Shown: positions 1 to 9,224, counted from the first letter of the stretch. The stretch: 64,000 nt of DNA from Haemophilus parainfluenzae (GCF_036288925.1 NZ_CP127167.1:558001-622000); one strand, 5' to 3'. Notes: a model not told the origin generated them from the sequence alone. Program-made: numbers and translations.

Positions 1-1
1 C

Positions 2-313
2 CGTATGTCGGCAGAAGAATTTACCCAAGCCATGAATGGCGTACGTGAGTTTAATCGCTTAAAAGGCATTGATTTAAAAGCCTATCAATGCAATACGATT
101 TTTGTGGATCCACCACGAGCAGGGCTTGACCCTGACACGGTAAAACTGGTGCAGAATTACGATCGTATTTTGTATATTTCCTGCAATCCACATACCCTTT
201 GTGAGAATTTGCAAATCCTAAGCCAAACCCACCGCATTGAAAAAGCGGCGCTGTTTGATCAATTCCCTTATACAGATCATATGGAAAGCGGCGTATGGCT
301 GGTGAGAAAATAA
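2..313 (+). CDS. trmA: tRNA (uracil-5-)-methyltransferase TrmA, C-terminal part
   Basis: Only the last ~104 codons lie in the window; the gene begins upstream. TrmA makes 5-methyluridine at position 54 of tRNAs using S-adenosylmethionine. The visible part has the class I methyltransferase motif VDPPRAGLD, the ISCNP segment holding the catalytic cysteine, and the terminal HMESG containing the glutamate that acts as general base. These are hallmarks of the TrmA/RlmC/RlmD family; the short C-terminus ending right after [11 protein letters not shown] fits TrmA. The 3' end overlaps the rsmJ start, so the two genes are probably cotranscribed. Confidence 0.93.
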   Translation, partial: RMSAEEFTQAMNGVREFNRLKGIDLKAYQCNTIFVDPPRAGLDPDTVKLVQNYDRILYISCNPHTLCENLQILSQTHRIEKAALFDQFPYTDHMESGVWLVRK

Positions 314-1062
314 AAATTCAACTGCTTGCTGAAGCGGGAACATCGTCGGAATTGACCGCACTTTGTTCCCCTTTTGGTATTGAGCATTGTACTGAAAGCC
401 CGCTTGCATTGGTGCGAACCGAAACCCACCTTGCCCTACGTAAACTGGATGAACCTAAGTTGGGCGATGTCTTTGTAGATTTCGTAGCCGGTGCGATGGC
501 TCATCGTCGTAAATTCGGTGGAGGTCGTGGTGAGGCAGTTGCCAAAGCTGTAGGCATTAAGGGCTCAGAATTGCCTTCCGTGATTGATGCCACAGCAGGG
601 CTTGGTCGAGATGCCTTTGTTTTAGCTTCTATCGGTTGCCAAGTGCGCTTAGTAGAACGTCATCCAGTAGTATATTTGCTATTGCAGGATGGACTCAACC
701 GCGCCTATCAGGATGCAGAAATAGGTGAAATGATGCAACAAAATATGCAATTACTAGATGTTCATCATATTGCCGAACTTAATCCACAAACCGAGAGTGC
801 CGATGTAGTGTATTTGGATCCAATGTATCCACACAAGCAAAAATCCGCCCTAGTTAAAAAAGAAATGCGGGTATTCCAACATTTGGTTGGTGCAGATTTG
901 GATGCCGATGAGCTCTTGACACCTGCGCTACAATTAGCCCGTAAACGCGTGGTGGTAAAACGTCCTGATTATGCGGAATTCTTAGCGCAAAAAGCGCCCC
1001 ATGTTAGTCGTGAAACCAAAAATCACCGCTTTGATATTTATATGGGAGAAGCACAATGCTAA
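295..1062 (+). CDS. rsmJ: 16S rRNA (guanine-1516-N2)-methyltransferase RsmJ
   Basis: 255 residues, close to the E. coli enzyme (about 250). It methylates G1516 of 16S rRNA. The SAM-binding motif [11 protein letters not shown] sits around residues 97-107 and the catalytic-loop motif YLDPMYP around residue 174. The ATG at 295 lies inside the end of trmA (19-base overlap) and the stop overlaps the rseC start (ATGCTAA), so trmA-rsmJ-rseC look like a translationally coupled run. No internal irregularity seen. Confidence 0.92.
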   Translation: MAGEKIKIQLLAEAGTSSELTALCSPFGIEHCTESPLALVRTETHLALRKLDEPKLGDVFVDFVAGAMAHRRKFGGGRGEAVAKAVGIKGSELPSVIDATAGLGRDAFVLASIGCQVRLVERHPVVYLLLQDGLNRAYQDAEIGEMMQQNMQLLDVHHIAELNPQTESADVVYLDPMYPHKQKSALVKKEMRVFQHLVGADLDADELLTPALQLARKRVVVKRPDYAEFLAQKAPHVSRETKNHRFDIYMGEAQC

Positions 1063-1496
1063 AAGAAAGTGCAGTTGTAATGAGCTATGATGCGAAAACA
1101 GGCCTTGCTAAAGTGAAATGTCAATCACAAAGTGCCTGTGGAGCTTGTTCGGCTAGAGAAGCCTGTGGAACAGCTTCCCTTTCTGAGCTTAACGGAAAAC
1201 GAGGTGAACATATCTTCACGGTAGAAACCATCACGCCACTCCGTGCAGGCCAAATGGTAGAAATCGGTCTAGAAGAAAAATCCATGTTATTTTCTGCATT
1301 ATTAATGTATATCGTGCCGCTTTTCACTCTATTGTTTGCAACATTACTTTCTAACTATATCAGTGAAAATGAGCTCATCCGTGCGATTTTAATCTTTATT
1401 TTGACCGCACTTTCCTTTGTGATGGTTAAACGTTACACCCACAAACTCGGCCAACAAACAGAATTTCAGCCTGTTTTGTTGAGAGTGTTGTCCTAA
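1056..1496 (+). CDS. rseC: RseC/SoxR-reducing system protein
   Basis: 146 residues. An N-terminal cytoplasmic part carries a four-cysteine cluster ([17 protein letters not shown], residues ~22-38), which in this family is thought to bind an iron-sulphur or other redox centre. Two membrane helices follow (about 75-97 and 103-122) and then a basic tail. RseC modulates sigma-E signalling and is related to the Rsx/Rnf SoxR-reducing complex. It overlaps rsmJ by 7 bases. Its last 47 codons plus the downstream terminators are repeated at 5138-5374. Confidence 0.9.
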   Translation: MLKESAVVMSYDAKTGLAKVKCQSQSACGACSAREACGTASLSELNGKRGEHIFTVETITPLRAGQMVEIGLEEKSMLFSALLMYIVPLFTLLFATLLSNYISENELIRAILIFILTALSFVMVKRYTHKLGQQTEFQPVLLRVLS

Positions 1497-1592
1497 ATAA
1501 AAAGAACAGCTGAAAACAATTAAATTTTCAACCGCTCTTTTATACTTAGCTTATTACTACTCGAAAGAGCCTACATGAAGATGTAGGCTTTT
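1356..1592 (+). repeat. Direct repeat copy A: rseC 3' end plus terminators
   Basis: This ~237-bp segment starts within the second membrane helix of rseC and runs through both terminator hairpins. It recurs in the same orientation at 5138-5374, offset 3782 bases, with about 17 differences by eye and no length change. It includes an uptake signal at ~1404. The repeat brackets the abgA-like/dcuC/pepE block. Confidence 0.92.
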
Positions 1593-1596
1593 CTAT
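1499..1596. terminator. Tandem hairpins between rseC and abgA-like gene
   Basis: Two inverted repeats. The first pairs AAAGAACAGCTGAAAA with TTTTCAACCGCTCTTT (three imperfect positions). The second is a perfect AGCCTACAT / ATGTAGGCT stem with loop GAAG and a T-rich tail (1568-1594). The genes on either side converge, so this probably terminates both. Confidence 0.75.
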
Positions 1597-2867
1597 TAAG
1601 ATAATAATCTTTGTACTAAAGAAATATAAATATTAACCCCAGTAAACAATTGATTTTCATCAAAATCAAATTCAGCTTCATGATGACCTGCTGTTCGATC
1701 TGCACCAAGAATGAAGTAAATAGCTTTGCCTCCGTGTTCTTGTACACGTCTACCTAAAATAGTCGCATCTTCACTTGCATTGAAAGCATAATCTGAATTT
1801 ACGTTATTTATTTGTGGTTGTTCAAGAGATATTTCTTCGATGAGTTTTATAAGTTCAACATCATTATTCATATCCACGGCTTCACCTACAATTTCAGTTT
1901 CATACACTACATCAAAACTTATGGAGATACCTTTGGCTATTTGCATGACTTGTTCAGTCATATATTCATTAATTGCTTTATTTTCTCCCCGCACTTCTAA
2001 TTGTAATTCAGCAGAGGATGGAATGACATTTCGTCCTTCACCCGCTTTTAGCACACCCACATTAATTCTTGTCATGCCTTCACCATGGCGTGCAATACCA
2101 TGAAGTTGAGTGGCTGTATGCGCTGCAGCTAATAAAGCATTACGACCTAAATGGGGGGCAGCACCTGCGTGGGCTGGTTTACCTTTATAGCGAATATCAA
2201 TTTTTGTAGTGGAAAGAAAATTTCTTGGATTAGCAATAACAGTGCCTGTATTTGCGCAAAAACTAATGTGTGAAGAAGCAAAATAATCTGCATCATCAAT
2301 TATGCCACTTTGTGCAATGGCTGCTGCACCTCGAACACCTTCTTCTGCTGGTTGGAATACAATTTTTACTTTTCCAGTGAGTTTATCTTTGTTCTGAGCG
2401 ATCCATAATGCAATGCCTAAACCTATTGTAATGTGTGAATCATGTCCACAAGCATGCATAAAACCATCGTTAATTGAGGCAAAACCTTCTTTATTTGGAA
2501 TATGCTCGGGTGAACGAGTTTCCGTTACATTCACACAGTCTATATCAAAACGTAATGCAATAGTTTTTCCTGGTTTACCTGAATCAAATAATGCCACACA
2601 ACCAGTATATCCTTCCATTTTTTCGAGCCATTTTTCATTGGCTCCATAGGCTTTTGCATTAGTTAAGCCTTTATCTACTACGGCTTGTTTTCGTCCACGA
2701 ACAAAGTCAGGATTTATAATCTGTTTACCAAGAAAAATTTCAAAACAACCTAAGTCTTCCAAGTAATCTGCAATGCGAGAAGTTGTCCAAAATTCACTCC
2801 AACCAATTTCTGGAAAACGATGAAATTCACGACGCCATTTAACAAGTTGATTTAAATCTAAGTTCAT
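1596..2867 (-). CDS. M20 family amidohydrolase, AbgA-like
   Basis: 423 residues, similar in length and motifs to subunit A of p-aminobenzoyl-glutamate hydrolase (AbgA, 436 in E. coli) and other M20D zinc peptidases. Metal-site motifs are present in order: DIDCVNVTE, HACGHDSH, PAEEG and, near the end, HHEAEFD. The dimerisation (lid) domain lies between. A good ribosome site (AAAGGAG) precedes the ATG. There is no AbgB partner nearby, so the protein may work alone on an N-acyl or N-aryl amino acid. It sits downstream of a DcuC-family carrier, which suggests uptake and hydrolysis of one substrate; that is inference. The exact substrate cannot be read from sequence. Confidence 0.82.
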   Translation of the reverse strand: MNLDLNQLVKWRREFHRFPEIGWSEFWTTSRIADYLEDLGCFEIFLGKQIINPDFVRGRKQAVVDKGLTNAKAYGANEKWLEKMEGYTGCVALFDSGKPGKTIALRFDIDCVNVTETRSPEHIPNKEGFASINDGFMHACGHDSHITIGLGIALWIAQNKDKLTGKVKIVFQPAEEGVRGAAAIAQSGIIDDADYFASSHISFCANTGTVIANPRNFLSTTKIDIRYKGKPAHAGAAPHLGRNALLAAAHTATQLHGIARHGEGMTRINVGVLKAGEGRNVIPSSAELQLEVRGENKAINEYMTEQVMQIAKGISISFDVVYETEIVGEAVDMNNDVELIKLIEEISLEQPQINNVNSDYAFNASEDATILGRRVQEHGGKAIYFILGADRTAGHHEAEFDFDENQLFTGVNIYISLVQRLLS

Positions 2868-2890
2868 TTTTTTCTCCTTTAAAAGTCTAT

Positions 2891-2931
2891 AAAAATTGAC
2901 CGCACTTTATTTAAGTGCGGTCAATTTTTTA
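2891..2931 (-). terminator. Terminator built from two inverted uptake signals
   Basis: A perfect 17-bp stem (AAAAATTGACCGCACTT with its complement, loop TATTT) followed by a T run on the minus strand, just after the dcuC stop. Each arm is a full uptake signal sequence. Confidence 0.88.
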
Positions 2932-2937
2932 TTATTT

Positions 2938-4233
2938 CTACAACATAAATAATGCTAAGAATAAAACAGCAAGTATCATGCCTGGTGCGGTACGTTTTAC
3001 CATTTCTACTGGGCTTACCATCGCAAGGCCTGCACAAACAATGGTTACACCTGCAATTGGTGAAGCTGTACGACCAATTGCACCCGCAATGGCTGCTGCC
3101 ATACCTAGATTTACATGAGTGTATCCGAGTTCTACAGCATGTGGTGTGACGGCACTGTTAAAGGCAATCGCTGCAGCATCGCCAGAACCTGTAATTAAGC
3201 CCATTAAGAATGGTCCAATTGTTGCACCCCAACGTACAAATTCGTTGGATTCTTTTAAGAAAGAAATTGCAGCATCAACTGCGCCCGTAGATTTTAAACC
3301 TGCTACAAATACACTGGCTGCAATGATGATACCAAGTACGTTTGCATAAGAATTTCCCATACCATTGAAAAATTCTTCAGTGATTTTCACTGGAGAAATA
3401 CGAGTGACTATAATGCCATAAATTGCACCAATCAACATCGCTTGAGGCACACCCATTTTAGTCCATTCAAGACCCTGTACTTGTTGTAATGACGTTCCAC
3501 CAATCACTAAAATAACTAATGGTATTAATGGTGCAAGGGCATAAAGTACATTGACGCCTTCAACAACTTTAATTTCACTTTCTTTTTGTTCTGCGAGATA
3601 AGCTTGGCGATGTTGTTCACCATAATCTTTAAAAACAAGCGCAAGAATTGTTAAAACAACCGCACCTATTGCTCCCGCAATCATGTTATATGGCGCATGT
3701 GAAAGGTTTACTTGAGCGATAGTTAAGCCTGACATTTCACTAATCATTGCTGAGTGAGAAGAACCTGGGCTCATCATTGAGCCAAAAGTCCCTGCTAAAA
3801 TAGCTGCCCCAGCAGTAGCTGGTCGAACACCCGCACTTTTTAAAACGGGAATTAATGTTGCGCCAACCGCAGCAGCACAACCAGCAGCAGAAGGAATAGC
3901 AATATTGATGAAAAAGGTGATGACTGTTGCAATCGGAATTAAGAAGAATTTTAATCCGCTTAATGGTTTGGTAAGTAAATGCACCAGATGAGTATCACAT
4001 TGAGTGTATTTCATTACATAAGCAAAACCCATACTAGAACAGATAGCCATAATTAATCCGCCCGATGTCATGCTTTTGGCAAAAGCATCTAATGCGCCCA
4101 TTGGATTAATCGTCAGAATAGACATTATTAAACCGACACCAATCAAAACGGTTCGGGTTTCGGCTTTTTTAATCAGAAAATAAATTGTGGCAATAATGCC
4201 AATCACTGCAACGATGGATTTAAATAATTCCAT
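2938..4233 (-). CDS. DcuC-family C4-dicarboxylate carrier
   Basis: 431 residues and almost wholly hydrophobic, with about ten to twelve membrane segments and the glycine/serine-rich motifs of the DcuC/YfcC-like ion transporter superfamily (for example SPGSSHSAM around residue 155 and TGSGDAAAIAFN around residue 347). DcuC exchanges fumarate, succinate and related dicarboxylates under anaerobic conditions in E. coli; other members move different anions. AAAGGAAC lies 6 bases before the ATG. The gene is followed by a strong terminator and the abgA-like gene, and preceded by pepE on the same strand. An aspartate or acyl-amino-acid substrate would fit the neighbours but is not shown. Confidence 0.8.
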   Translation of the reverse strand: MELFKSIVAVIGIIATIYFLIKKAETRTVLIGVGLIMSILTINPMGALDAFAKSMTSGGLIMAICSSMGFAYVMKYTQCDTHLVHLLTKPLSGLKFFLIPIATVITFFINIAIPSAAGCAAAVGATLIPVLKSAGVRPATAGAAILAGTFGSMMSPGSSHSAMISEMSGLTIAQVNLSHAPYNMIAGAIGAVVLTILALVFKDYGEQHRQAYLAEQKESEIKVVEGVNVLYALAPLIPLVILVIGGTSLQQVQGLEWTKMGVPQAMLIGAIYGIIVTRISPVKITEEFFNGMGNSYANVLGIIIAASVFVAGLKSTGAVDAAISFLKESNEFVRWGATIGPFLMGLITGSGDAAAIAFNSAVTPHAVELGYTHVNLGMAAAIAGAIGRTASPIAGVTIVCAGLAMVSPVEMVKRTAPGMILAVLFLALFML

Positions 4234-4250
4234 TATATGTTCCTTTTAAG

Positions 4251-4955
4251 TTAATAAGAAAAAGTTGTATTGATGTCAAATGTGCCACATTCCATATTTT
4301 CACTGAAGCACAAAATAGGATTTTCGCCCAACACAGTTGCCATTTCATTTTGTATATGAAGCGCAGAACCTTCAGGTAATGCATATACAAATGCAGTTGG
4401 ATTAACGAGTAAAAATTCTGCCAAACGTTCTTCTCGGCTTTCTCCATTGTGGCCTTGCATTTTACCTGAAATAAAGTGCGGATTAATTTGATGAGGAAAA
4501 AGTTGTAATGCTTGAAATGAAGGAGGATAAGTAATCGGCATATCATTAGTTGTCATAATGGATGCACCAGCTACATTGGCCCCAGCACTCCAACCAAAAT
4601 AAGGCGTACCGTTATTTACTTTTTCACGAATGATATCAATCAAATTGTGTTCATAAAGTTGTTTTAACAAACAAAATGTATTCCCGCCGCCAATAGCGAT
4701 GACATCTGATTGTTCAATGATATCTCGATGCAGCTCACCATGATGAACGGAAACAATATTCATCCCTAAATCAGGGAGTGCATTTTGCACAGTTTTTTCA
4801 TATTCATCAAAAGTGCGGCGTACCCCAGCATAAGGCACAAAAGCAATTGTTTTACCATGATAATCAGCCAAGAAATTTTGTAACCAAGGTATGGTGTGTT
4901 CAAGATAACCTGTGTTCTTGTATTTTGAGCTACTGAGCAGTAACATGTTTTTCAT
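4251..4955 (-). CDS. pepE: Dipeptidase E (alpha-aspartyl dipeptidase)
   Basis: Cytoplasmic serine peptidase of family S51 that cleaves Asp-X dipeptides. From the chosen start it is 234 residues (E. coli 229). The nucleophile elbow GWSAG is near residue 121, preceded by the oxyanion region IGGGNTF. An upstream in-frame ATG at 4985 exists, but AAAAAGGAGT sits just before the ATG at 4955 and the family begins [14 protein letters not shown], so 4955 is preferred. It is 17 bases ahead of dcuC on the same strand, so pepE-dcuC form an operon. Aspartate released by PepE could be exchanged by a DcuC-type carrier (inference). Confidence 0.9.
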   Translation of the reverse strand: MKNMLLLSSSKYKNTGYLEHTIPWLQNFLADYHGKTIAFVPYAGVRRTFDEYEKTVQNALPDLGMNIVSVHHGELHRDIIEQSDVIAIGGGNTFCLLKQLYEHNLIDIIREKVNNGTPYFGWSAGANVAGASIMTTNDMPITYPPSFQALQLFPHQINPHFISGKMQGHNGESREERLAEFLLVNPTAFVYALPEGSALHIQNEMATVLGENPILCFSENMECGTFDINTTFSY

Positions 4956-5077
4956 TTTCCACTCCTTTTTAGAGGCATTTAGCAATACCGATATTACGCT
5001 TAGAAAAGGTTAATTTTCAACGAAAAATTATTATTGTTTGACGAATATCAAAAAATAAACCGTATCAGGAGAAAACT

Positions 5078-5278
5078 ATGTCAATTAATCTTAATCGTGT
5101 TCAAAATTTAATTGAAAAACTGGCTTTTATTTCATGTTATATCAGTGAAAATGAGACCATCCGTGCGATTTTAATCTTTATGTTGACCGCACTTTCCTTT
5201 GTCATAGTTAAACGTTACACCCGAAAACTCGGCCAACAAACAGAATTTCAGCTTGTGTTGTTAAGAGTATTGTCCTAA
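5078..5278 (+). pseudogene. Chimeric 66-residue ORF: foreign 5' end fused to RseC C-terminus
   Basis: The first ~20 codons (MSINLNRVQNLIEKLAFISC) follow a strong ribosome site (AGGAGAAAACT). From codon 21 the frame continues as the last ~46 codons of RseC, including its second membrane helix and the same C-terminus. The fusion is in frame and uninterrupted, so a small membrane peptide could be made. The 5' end resembles the start of an amidohydrolase/carbamoylase gene divergent from pepE; I recall such a gene beside pepE in H. influenzae, but the identity is weak. Most likely it is a recombination scar that truncated the divergent gene. Confidence 0.75.
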
Positions 5279-5374
5279 ATAAAAAGAACGGTTGAAAACA
5301 ATTAAATTTTCAACCGCTCTTTTGTACTTAGCTTATTACTACTCGAAAGAGCCTACATTAAGATGTGGGCGTTT
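5138..5374 (+). repeat. Direct repeat copy B: rseC 3' end plus terminators
   Basis: Second copy of the 1356-1592 segment, same orientation. The junction with unrelated sequence is at the TATATCAGTG shared by both copies. It keeps the rseC stop codon, an uptake signal at ~5187 and both terminator hairpins. Confidence 0.92.
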
Positions 5375-5378
5375 CTTT
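5281..5378. terminator. Tandem hairpins between the chimera and potE
   Basis: Duplicate of the rseC terminators. The first stem (AAAAGAACGGTTGAAAA with TTTTCAACCGCTCTTTT) has one mismatch here, better than in copy A. The second keeps pairing through a U-G wobble. It lies between converging genes and would also terminate potE. Confidence 0.72.
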
Positions 5379-5379
5379 T

Positions 5380-6699
5380 TTAATTAGCTTGTGATTTTTT
5401 AAGATCAAATTTGTAAGAAACAAAACCATACAATGTCCAACCAATAAAGGTCACAATTGAACCATATAACATCGCTTGTTCACCGGCTGCATAAAGTGCA
5501 TAGATACTATAGAGTGAACCAATAAAGGCAACAAAAACGGTTGTTTTATATTTTTGTGGCGCAACATTTTCCGCTTTCAATAACACTGCGAGAGCAGCCA
5601 TTGAGAGTAAGTATGGGATGACGTTTGTAACCACTGCTAAGTCCACCAACACGTTAAATTGTTTATTTAATGATGGGCTGATTGTCATTAAAGAGAGTAA
5701 AGTTTGTAACGCAGTAATGGTAATCATACCAACAACAGGTGCATCTTTACTGGTAACTTTTTTGAAAAATGCTGGGAAATAACCTTCTTCTGCTGAAGAT
5801 TTGAATACTTGAGCAATAGTGAACTGCCAGCCTAATAATGAACCAAAGCAAGACATCACCATTAAGCCCATGATAACTTTACCGACAGTTTCATCAAACA
5901 TATGAGCAAAGGCTAAACCGAATGGCGCTGTTGAATTAGCAAGTTCAAGGTTAGGTACAATACCTGCAATCACGTTAGTTGAAACGATATAAATTACTGC
6001 TGCTCCTAAGGTACCACCAAGTACTGCAATTGGTACGTTTTTCTCTGGATTTTCAACGGCATCTGCGTTAGCACAAGCTGATTCTAACCCTAAGAACGCC
6101 CATAATGTCATTGAAATAGATACACCGATCGCTTCAAAAGTTGGTACATTGTGTGGATTCCAAGAGTTTACATACATTGAACCATCAAACCATTTCCAAC
6201 CAATGATAGAAATACCTACCACAGGAATAATTACGCCCCAAATGGTAAATGAACTGATATTACCGGTGATTCTTGCACCACCAAAGTTAAGAACGGTTGC
6301 AAGCCAAAGAGTGAAGATAGTCCATAATGCGATAGAAAGTGGTGAAAGGATTGCGCCGAAAAGCTCTGAACCATAACCCACCGCAGAAATTGCGATTGCT
6401 GTATTGGCAATAACTAATGATACACCGTAAGTGTAGTTTGCCATGAAGTTACCGGCTTTACCGAAAGAGTATTCCGCATAACCGCCCATACCACCAGATT
6501 TTTTGCTAAACATTCCACATTGGGCAAATGCATATGCTAATGCAGTTGAGCCAACCGCTGTGACCAGCCAAGATACTATTGAAATGGTTCCAATTTCGGC
6601 TAATTTAGTCGGTAACATAATGATACCAGAACCCATCATATTAACCATGGTAAGAATGGTGAGTTGTACCACACCAATTTTATTACTTTTAGCACTCAT
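5380..6699 (-). CDS. potE: Putrescine-ornithine antiporter
   Basis: 439-residue APC-superfamily permease with about 12 membrane helices, matching PotE in length. It exchanges external ornithine for internal putrescine, completing the ornithine decarboxylase cycle that consumes protons. The N-terminal motif MVNMMGSGIIMLP (around residues 18-30) is the conserved APC substrate-binding unwound helix. GTAGGAGT lies 7 bases before the ATG. It is the distal gene behind speF, 104 bases apart, with an uptake-signal hairpin between them. Confidence 0.93.
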   Translation of the reverse strand: MSAKSNKIGVVQLTILTMVNMMGSGIIMLPTKLAEIGTISIVSWLVTAVGSTALAYAFAQCGMFSKKSGGMGGYAEYSFGKAGNFMANYTYGVSLVIANTAIAISAVGYGSELFGAILSPLSIALWTIFTLWLATVLNFGGARITGNISSFTIWGVIIPVVGISIIGWKWFDGSMYVNSWNPHNVPTFEAIGVSISMTLWAFLGLESACANADAVENPEKNVPIAVLGGTLGAAVIYIVSTNVIAGIVPNLELANSTAPFGLAFAHMFDETVGKVIMGLMVMSCFGSLLGWQFTIAQVFKSSAEEGYFPAFFKKVTSKDAPVVGMITITALQTLLSLMTISPSLNKQFNVLVDLAVVTNVIPYLLSMAALAVLLKAENVAPQKYKTTVFVAFIGSLYSIYALYAAGEQAMLYGSIVTFIGWTLYGFVSYKFDLKKSQAN

Positions 6700-6714
6700 A
6701 ATTTATACTCCTAC

Positions 6715-6753
6715 AAGTGCGGTCAAAAAATCAGATGTTTTTAACCGCACTTT
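6715..6753 (-). terminator. Inverted uptake-signal hairpin between speF and potE
   Basis: AAGTGCGGT and ACCGCACTT face each other 20 bases apart. The AT-rich interior can extend pairing. It may attenuate transcription from speF into potE; there is no clean long T run on the minus strand, so function is uncertain. Confidence 0.5.
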
Positions 6754-6803
6754 TTTGTTTGTGCTGAGAGAGTTATGAAGAAGATCCTCACAACCTCACT
6801 TTA

Positions 6804-8966
6804 TTAATAGTCAGTTAAAACATAGCCATATGCACGAGTACGTCCATCAGGGTCTTTTTGTAAGTAAACCCCTTGGATTTCAGGTGCGAAGCCAGGTAAT
6901 GTGTTGATACCTTCTTCTAATGCAAGGAAATATTGTTGTGCTGTAGTGCTCCATTTTTCTCCTGGCACTACACATAACACACCTGGAGGATAAGGTAACG
7001 CACCTTCCGCAGCCACACGACCAACAATATCAGTCAACGGAACGAGTTCAACTTTGTTACGTACTAACTCAATATTTGCATCATGTGGATTTAATACATA
7101 TTCTGGTAATGTCGCTTTGCGGAACAAATCTTTTTGAAGTTGTTTTACATTGCGGCTTACATAAAGATCATGCATTTCTTGGCATAATTGACGAATGGTG
7201 TAACCTTTGTAACGATCTTCATTGTTTTTATACACAGTTGGTAAGACATCTTTTAATAAAGAGTCTTGTTTAATGTGTTTTTCAAACAAGGCGATTTGAG
7301 CAACTAAAGTTTGCATTTTGGTGAGAGTTTCTGCCGGAGTGAGCAAGAATAAGATTGAGTTCAAGTCACATTTTTCCGGAATAATACCGTTTTCACGTAA
7401 GTAGTTAGCAAGAATGGTTGCTGGTACACCAAATTCTTCATATTCACCTGTTTCTAAGCTAATACCCGGTGTGGTAAGCAAGAATTTACATGGGTCAACG
7501 AAGTATTGTTCATCAGCATAACCTTCAAATTTATGCCATGTATCTGTTGGGTGGAATTTGAAGAACTCGAGATTAGTTGCGATTTCTTCTGTGTCATAAT
7601 CTTGCCATTTTTTACCTTTAATTGTGGTTGGAATAAATGGACGAATTAATTCACAGTGATTTAATACTAATTTACGTGCTTCGATACCGACTTTCACACA
7701 TTCATGCCATAATCGACGACCAGCTTCACTACCTTGAATTTTCGCATTCACATCTAACGTAGCAAATAACGGATAGAACGGACTAGTTGACGCATGTAGC
7801 ATAAAGGCATTATTGAAACGTTTGTGGTTTACATAACGATCTTGACCTTTAATGTGTTTATCTTTTTTGTGAATTTGTGAAGTTTGTGAGAAACCTGCTT
7901 GTTGTTTATGAACAGATTGTGTCACTAAAATACCTGGGTCATTTTCATTTAATTCAAGCAATAATGGCGAGCAGTCTTTCATCATTGGAATGAATTGTTC
8001 ATAACCTACCCATGCAGAGTCGAATAAGATGTAGTCACAAAGATGACCAATTTTATCTACCACTTGACGTGCGTTATAAATTGTACCGTCATAAGTACCT
8101 AATTGAATAACAGCTAAACGGAATGGACGTTTTTGGTTTAATTTTTCAGGCGCCACTTCTTTAATTAATGATTTCAAATAATCTTCTTCGAAGCAGTGAC
8201 TATCGATACCACCAATGAAACCAAATGGGTTACGAGCAGTTTCTAAGTAAATTGGGGTTGCACCCGCTTGAATTAATGCACCATGGTGGTTTGATTTATG
8301 GTTATTACGGTCAAATAACACTAAATCGCCTGGAGCAAGTACAGCATTTAACGCAACTTTGTTTGAAGAAGATGTACCATTCAATACGAAGTAAGTTTTA
8401 TCTGCATTGAATACTTGAGCCGCATATTTTTGTGCATCACAAGCTGCCCCTTCGTGAATTAACAAGTCACCTAATTTCACGTCCGCATTACAAATATCCG
8501 AACGGAAAATGTTTTCACCGTAGAAGTCATAAAGGAAACGACCTGCTGGATGTTTACGATAGTATTGACCACCTTGATGTCCCGGGCAGTCAAAAGCAAT
8601 ATTACCCATTTCTACATATTCACTTAACATTTTGAAGAATGGAGGTAACATTTTTTCTTCATAAAGTTTCGATGCAGTTTCGATTTGACGGCTATAAAGT
8701 TTGATGTCATAACCGTTTAAATCTTGAATATGGTAAATAGAATCATAGAATTTTGGATCCACTTGTTGTTCTTCTGTTTGAACAACGAATACAGGAACGC
8801 CGAATTTTGTTGCTTGAATTCTATCGAGGTATTCACCTACATCACTTGAACTTAATACGATGGCTGCAACATCTGTAAAGTCTGTTTTAGCAATCTCAAC
8901 TAATTCTCTATTTGTAGAGAAATATTGTTCAACTTTTGGGCTATATGCAATTTTTAAGTTTGGCAT
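6804..8966 (-). CDS. speF: Inducible ornithine decarboxylase
   Basis: PLP enzyme converting ornithine to putrescine and CO2. From the chosen start it is 720 residues (E. coli SpeF 732). A receiver-like wing domain lies at the N-terminus, then the fold-type I core, with the PLP lysine in SVHKQQ (around residue 350), and a C-terminal domain. An ATG at 8981 is in frame, but the bases AAGGAGTT that follow it are the ribosome site for the ATG at 8966, so the shorter form is chosen. The gene lies behind a SpeFL-like leader (9217-9324) and ahead of potE, the standard acid/polyamine pair. Confidence 0.95.
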   Translation of the reverse strand: MPNLKIAYSPKVEQYFSTNRELVEIAKTDFTDVAAIVLSSSDVGEYLDRIQATKFGVPVFVVQTEEQQVDPKFYDSIYHIQDLNGYDIKLYSRQIETASKLYEEKMLPPFFKMLSEYVEMGNIAFDCPGHQGGQYYRKHPAGRFLYDFYGENIFRSDICNADVKLGDLLIHEGAACDAQKYAAQVFNADKTYFVLNGTSSSNKVALNAVLAPGDLVLFDRNNHKSNHHGALIQAGATPIYLETARNPFGFIGGIDSHCFEEDYLKSLIKEVAPEKLNQKRPFRLAVIQLGTYDGTIYNARQVVDKIGHLCDYILFDSAWVGYEQFIPMMKDCSPLLLELNENDPGILVTQSVHKQQAGFSQTSQIHKKDKHIKGQDRYVNHKRFNNAFMLHASTSPFYPLFATLDVNAKIQGSEAGRRLWHECVKVGIEARKLVLNHCELIRPFIPTTIKGKKWQDYDTEEIATNLEFFKFHPTDTWHKFEGYADEQYFVDPCKFLLTTPGISLETGEYEEFGVPATILANYLRENGIIPEKCDLNSILFLLTPAETLTKMQTLVAQIALFEKHIKQDSLLKDVLPTVYKNNEDRYKGYTIRQLCQEMHDLYVSRNVKQLQKDLFRKATLPEYVLNPHDANIELVRNKVELVPLTDIVGRVAAEGALPYPPGVLCVVPGEKWSTTAQQYFLALEEGINTLPGFAPEIQGVYLQKDPDGRTRAYGYVLTDY

Positions 8967-9189
8967 AATGAACTCCTTCATTTATTTTTGACGTAAAGTT
9001 ACCCAGCATTATTAATTTTAATAATGCAATAGATTTATTTAGAATAAAATAACCCTATCTAGTTTTTTATTATAAAAACTAAAGTAAGAATATATTTATT
9101 TTAAATTAAATAAGATTAAGTTAATTCCTAAAGATATTTCTTACCTGTTCTAGGCAATACAAAAATATCCAGAAATTAATCTGTGGAGA

Positions 9190-9224
9190 CTCTCTAAACA
9201 GAGAGAACAACTCTGTTTAGAGAG
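9190..9224 (-). promoter_or_regulatory. Perfect 14-bp hairpin overlapping the speFL stop codon
   Basis: CTCTCTAAACAGAG and its exact complement flank a 7-base loop. The leader stop codon (9217-9219) lies in the first arm on the transcript, so a ribosome paused at the end of the leader would keep the hairpin open. No T run follows, which fits a Rho-dependent or structural switch rather than a simple intrinsic terminator. The remaining ~220 bases to speF are AT-rich and hold nothing else I recognise. Confidence 0.75.

Noticed and set aside
1356..5374. Attachment sites of an integrated element
   Set aside because: Repeats flank the block, but there is no integrase, tRNA gene or mobility gene between them, and the repeat is a protein-coding 3' end; homologous recombination explains it better.
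8967..9216. tRNA or small RNA gene between speF and its leader
   Set aside because: No cloverleaf or CCA end was visible; the sequence is the AT-rich mRNA leader of speF.
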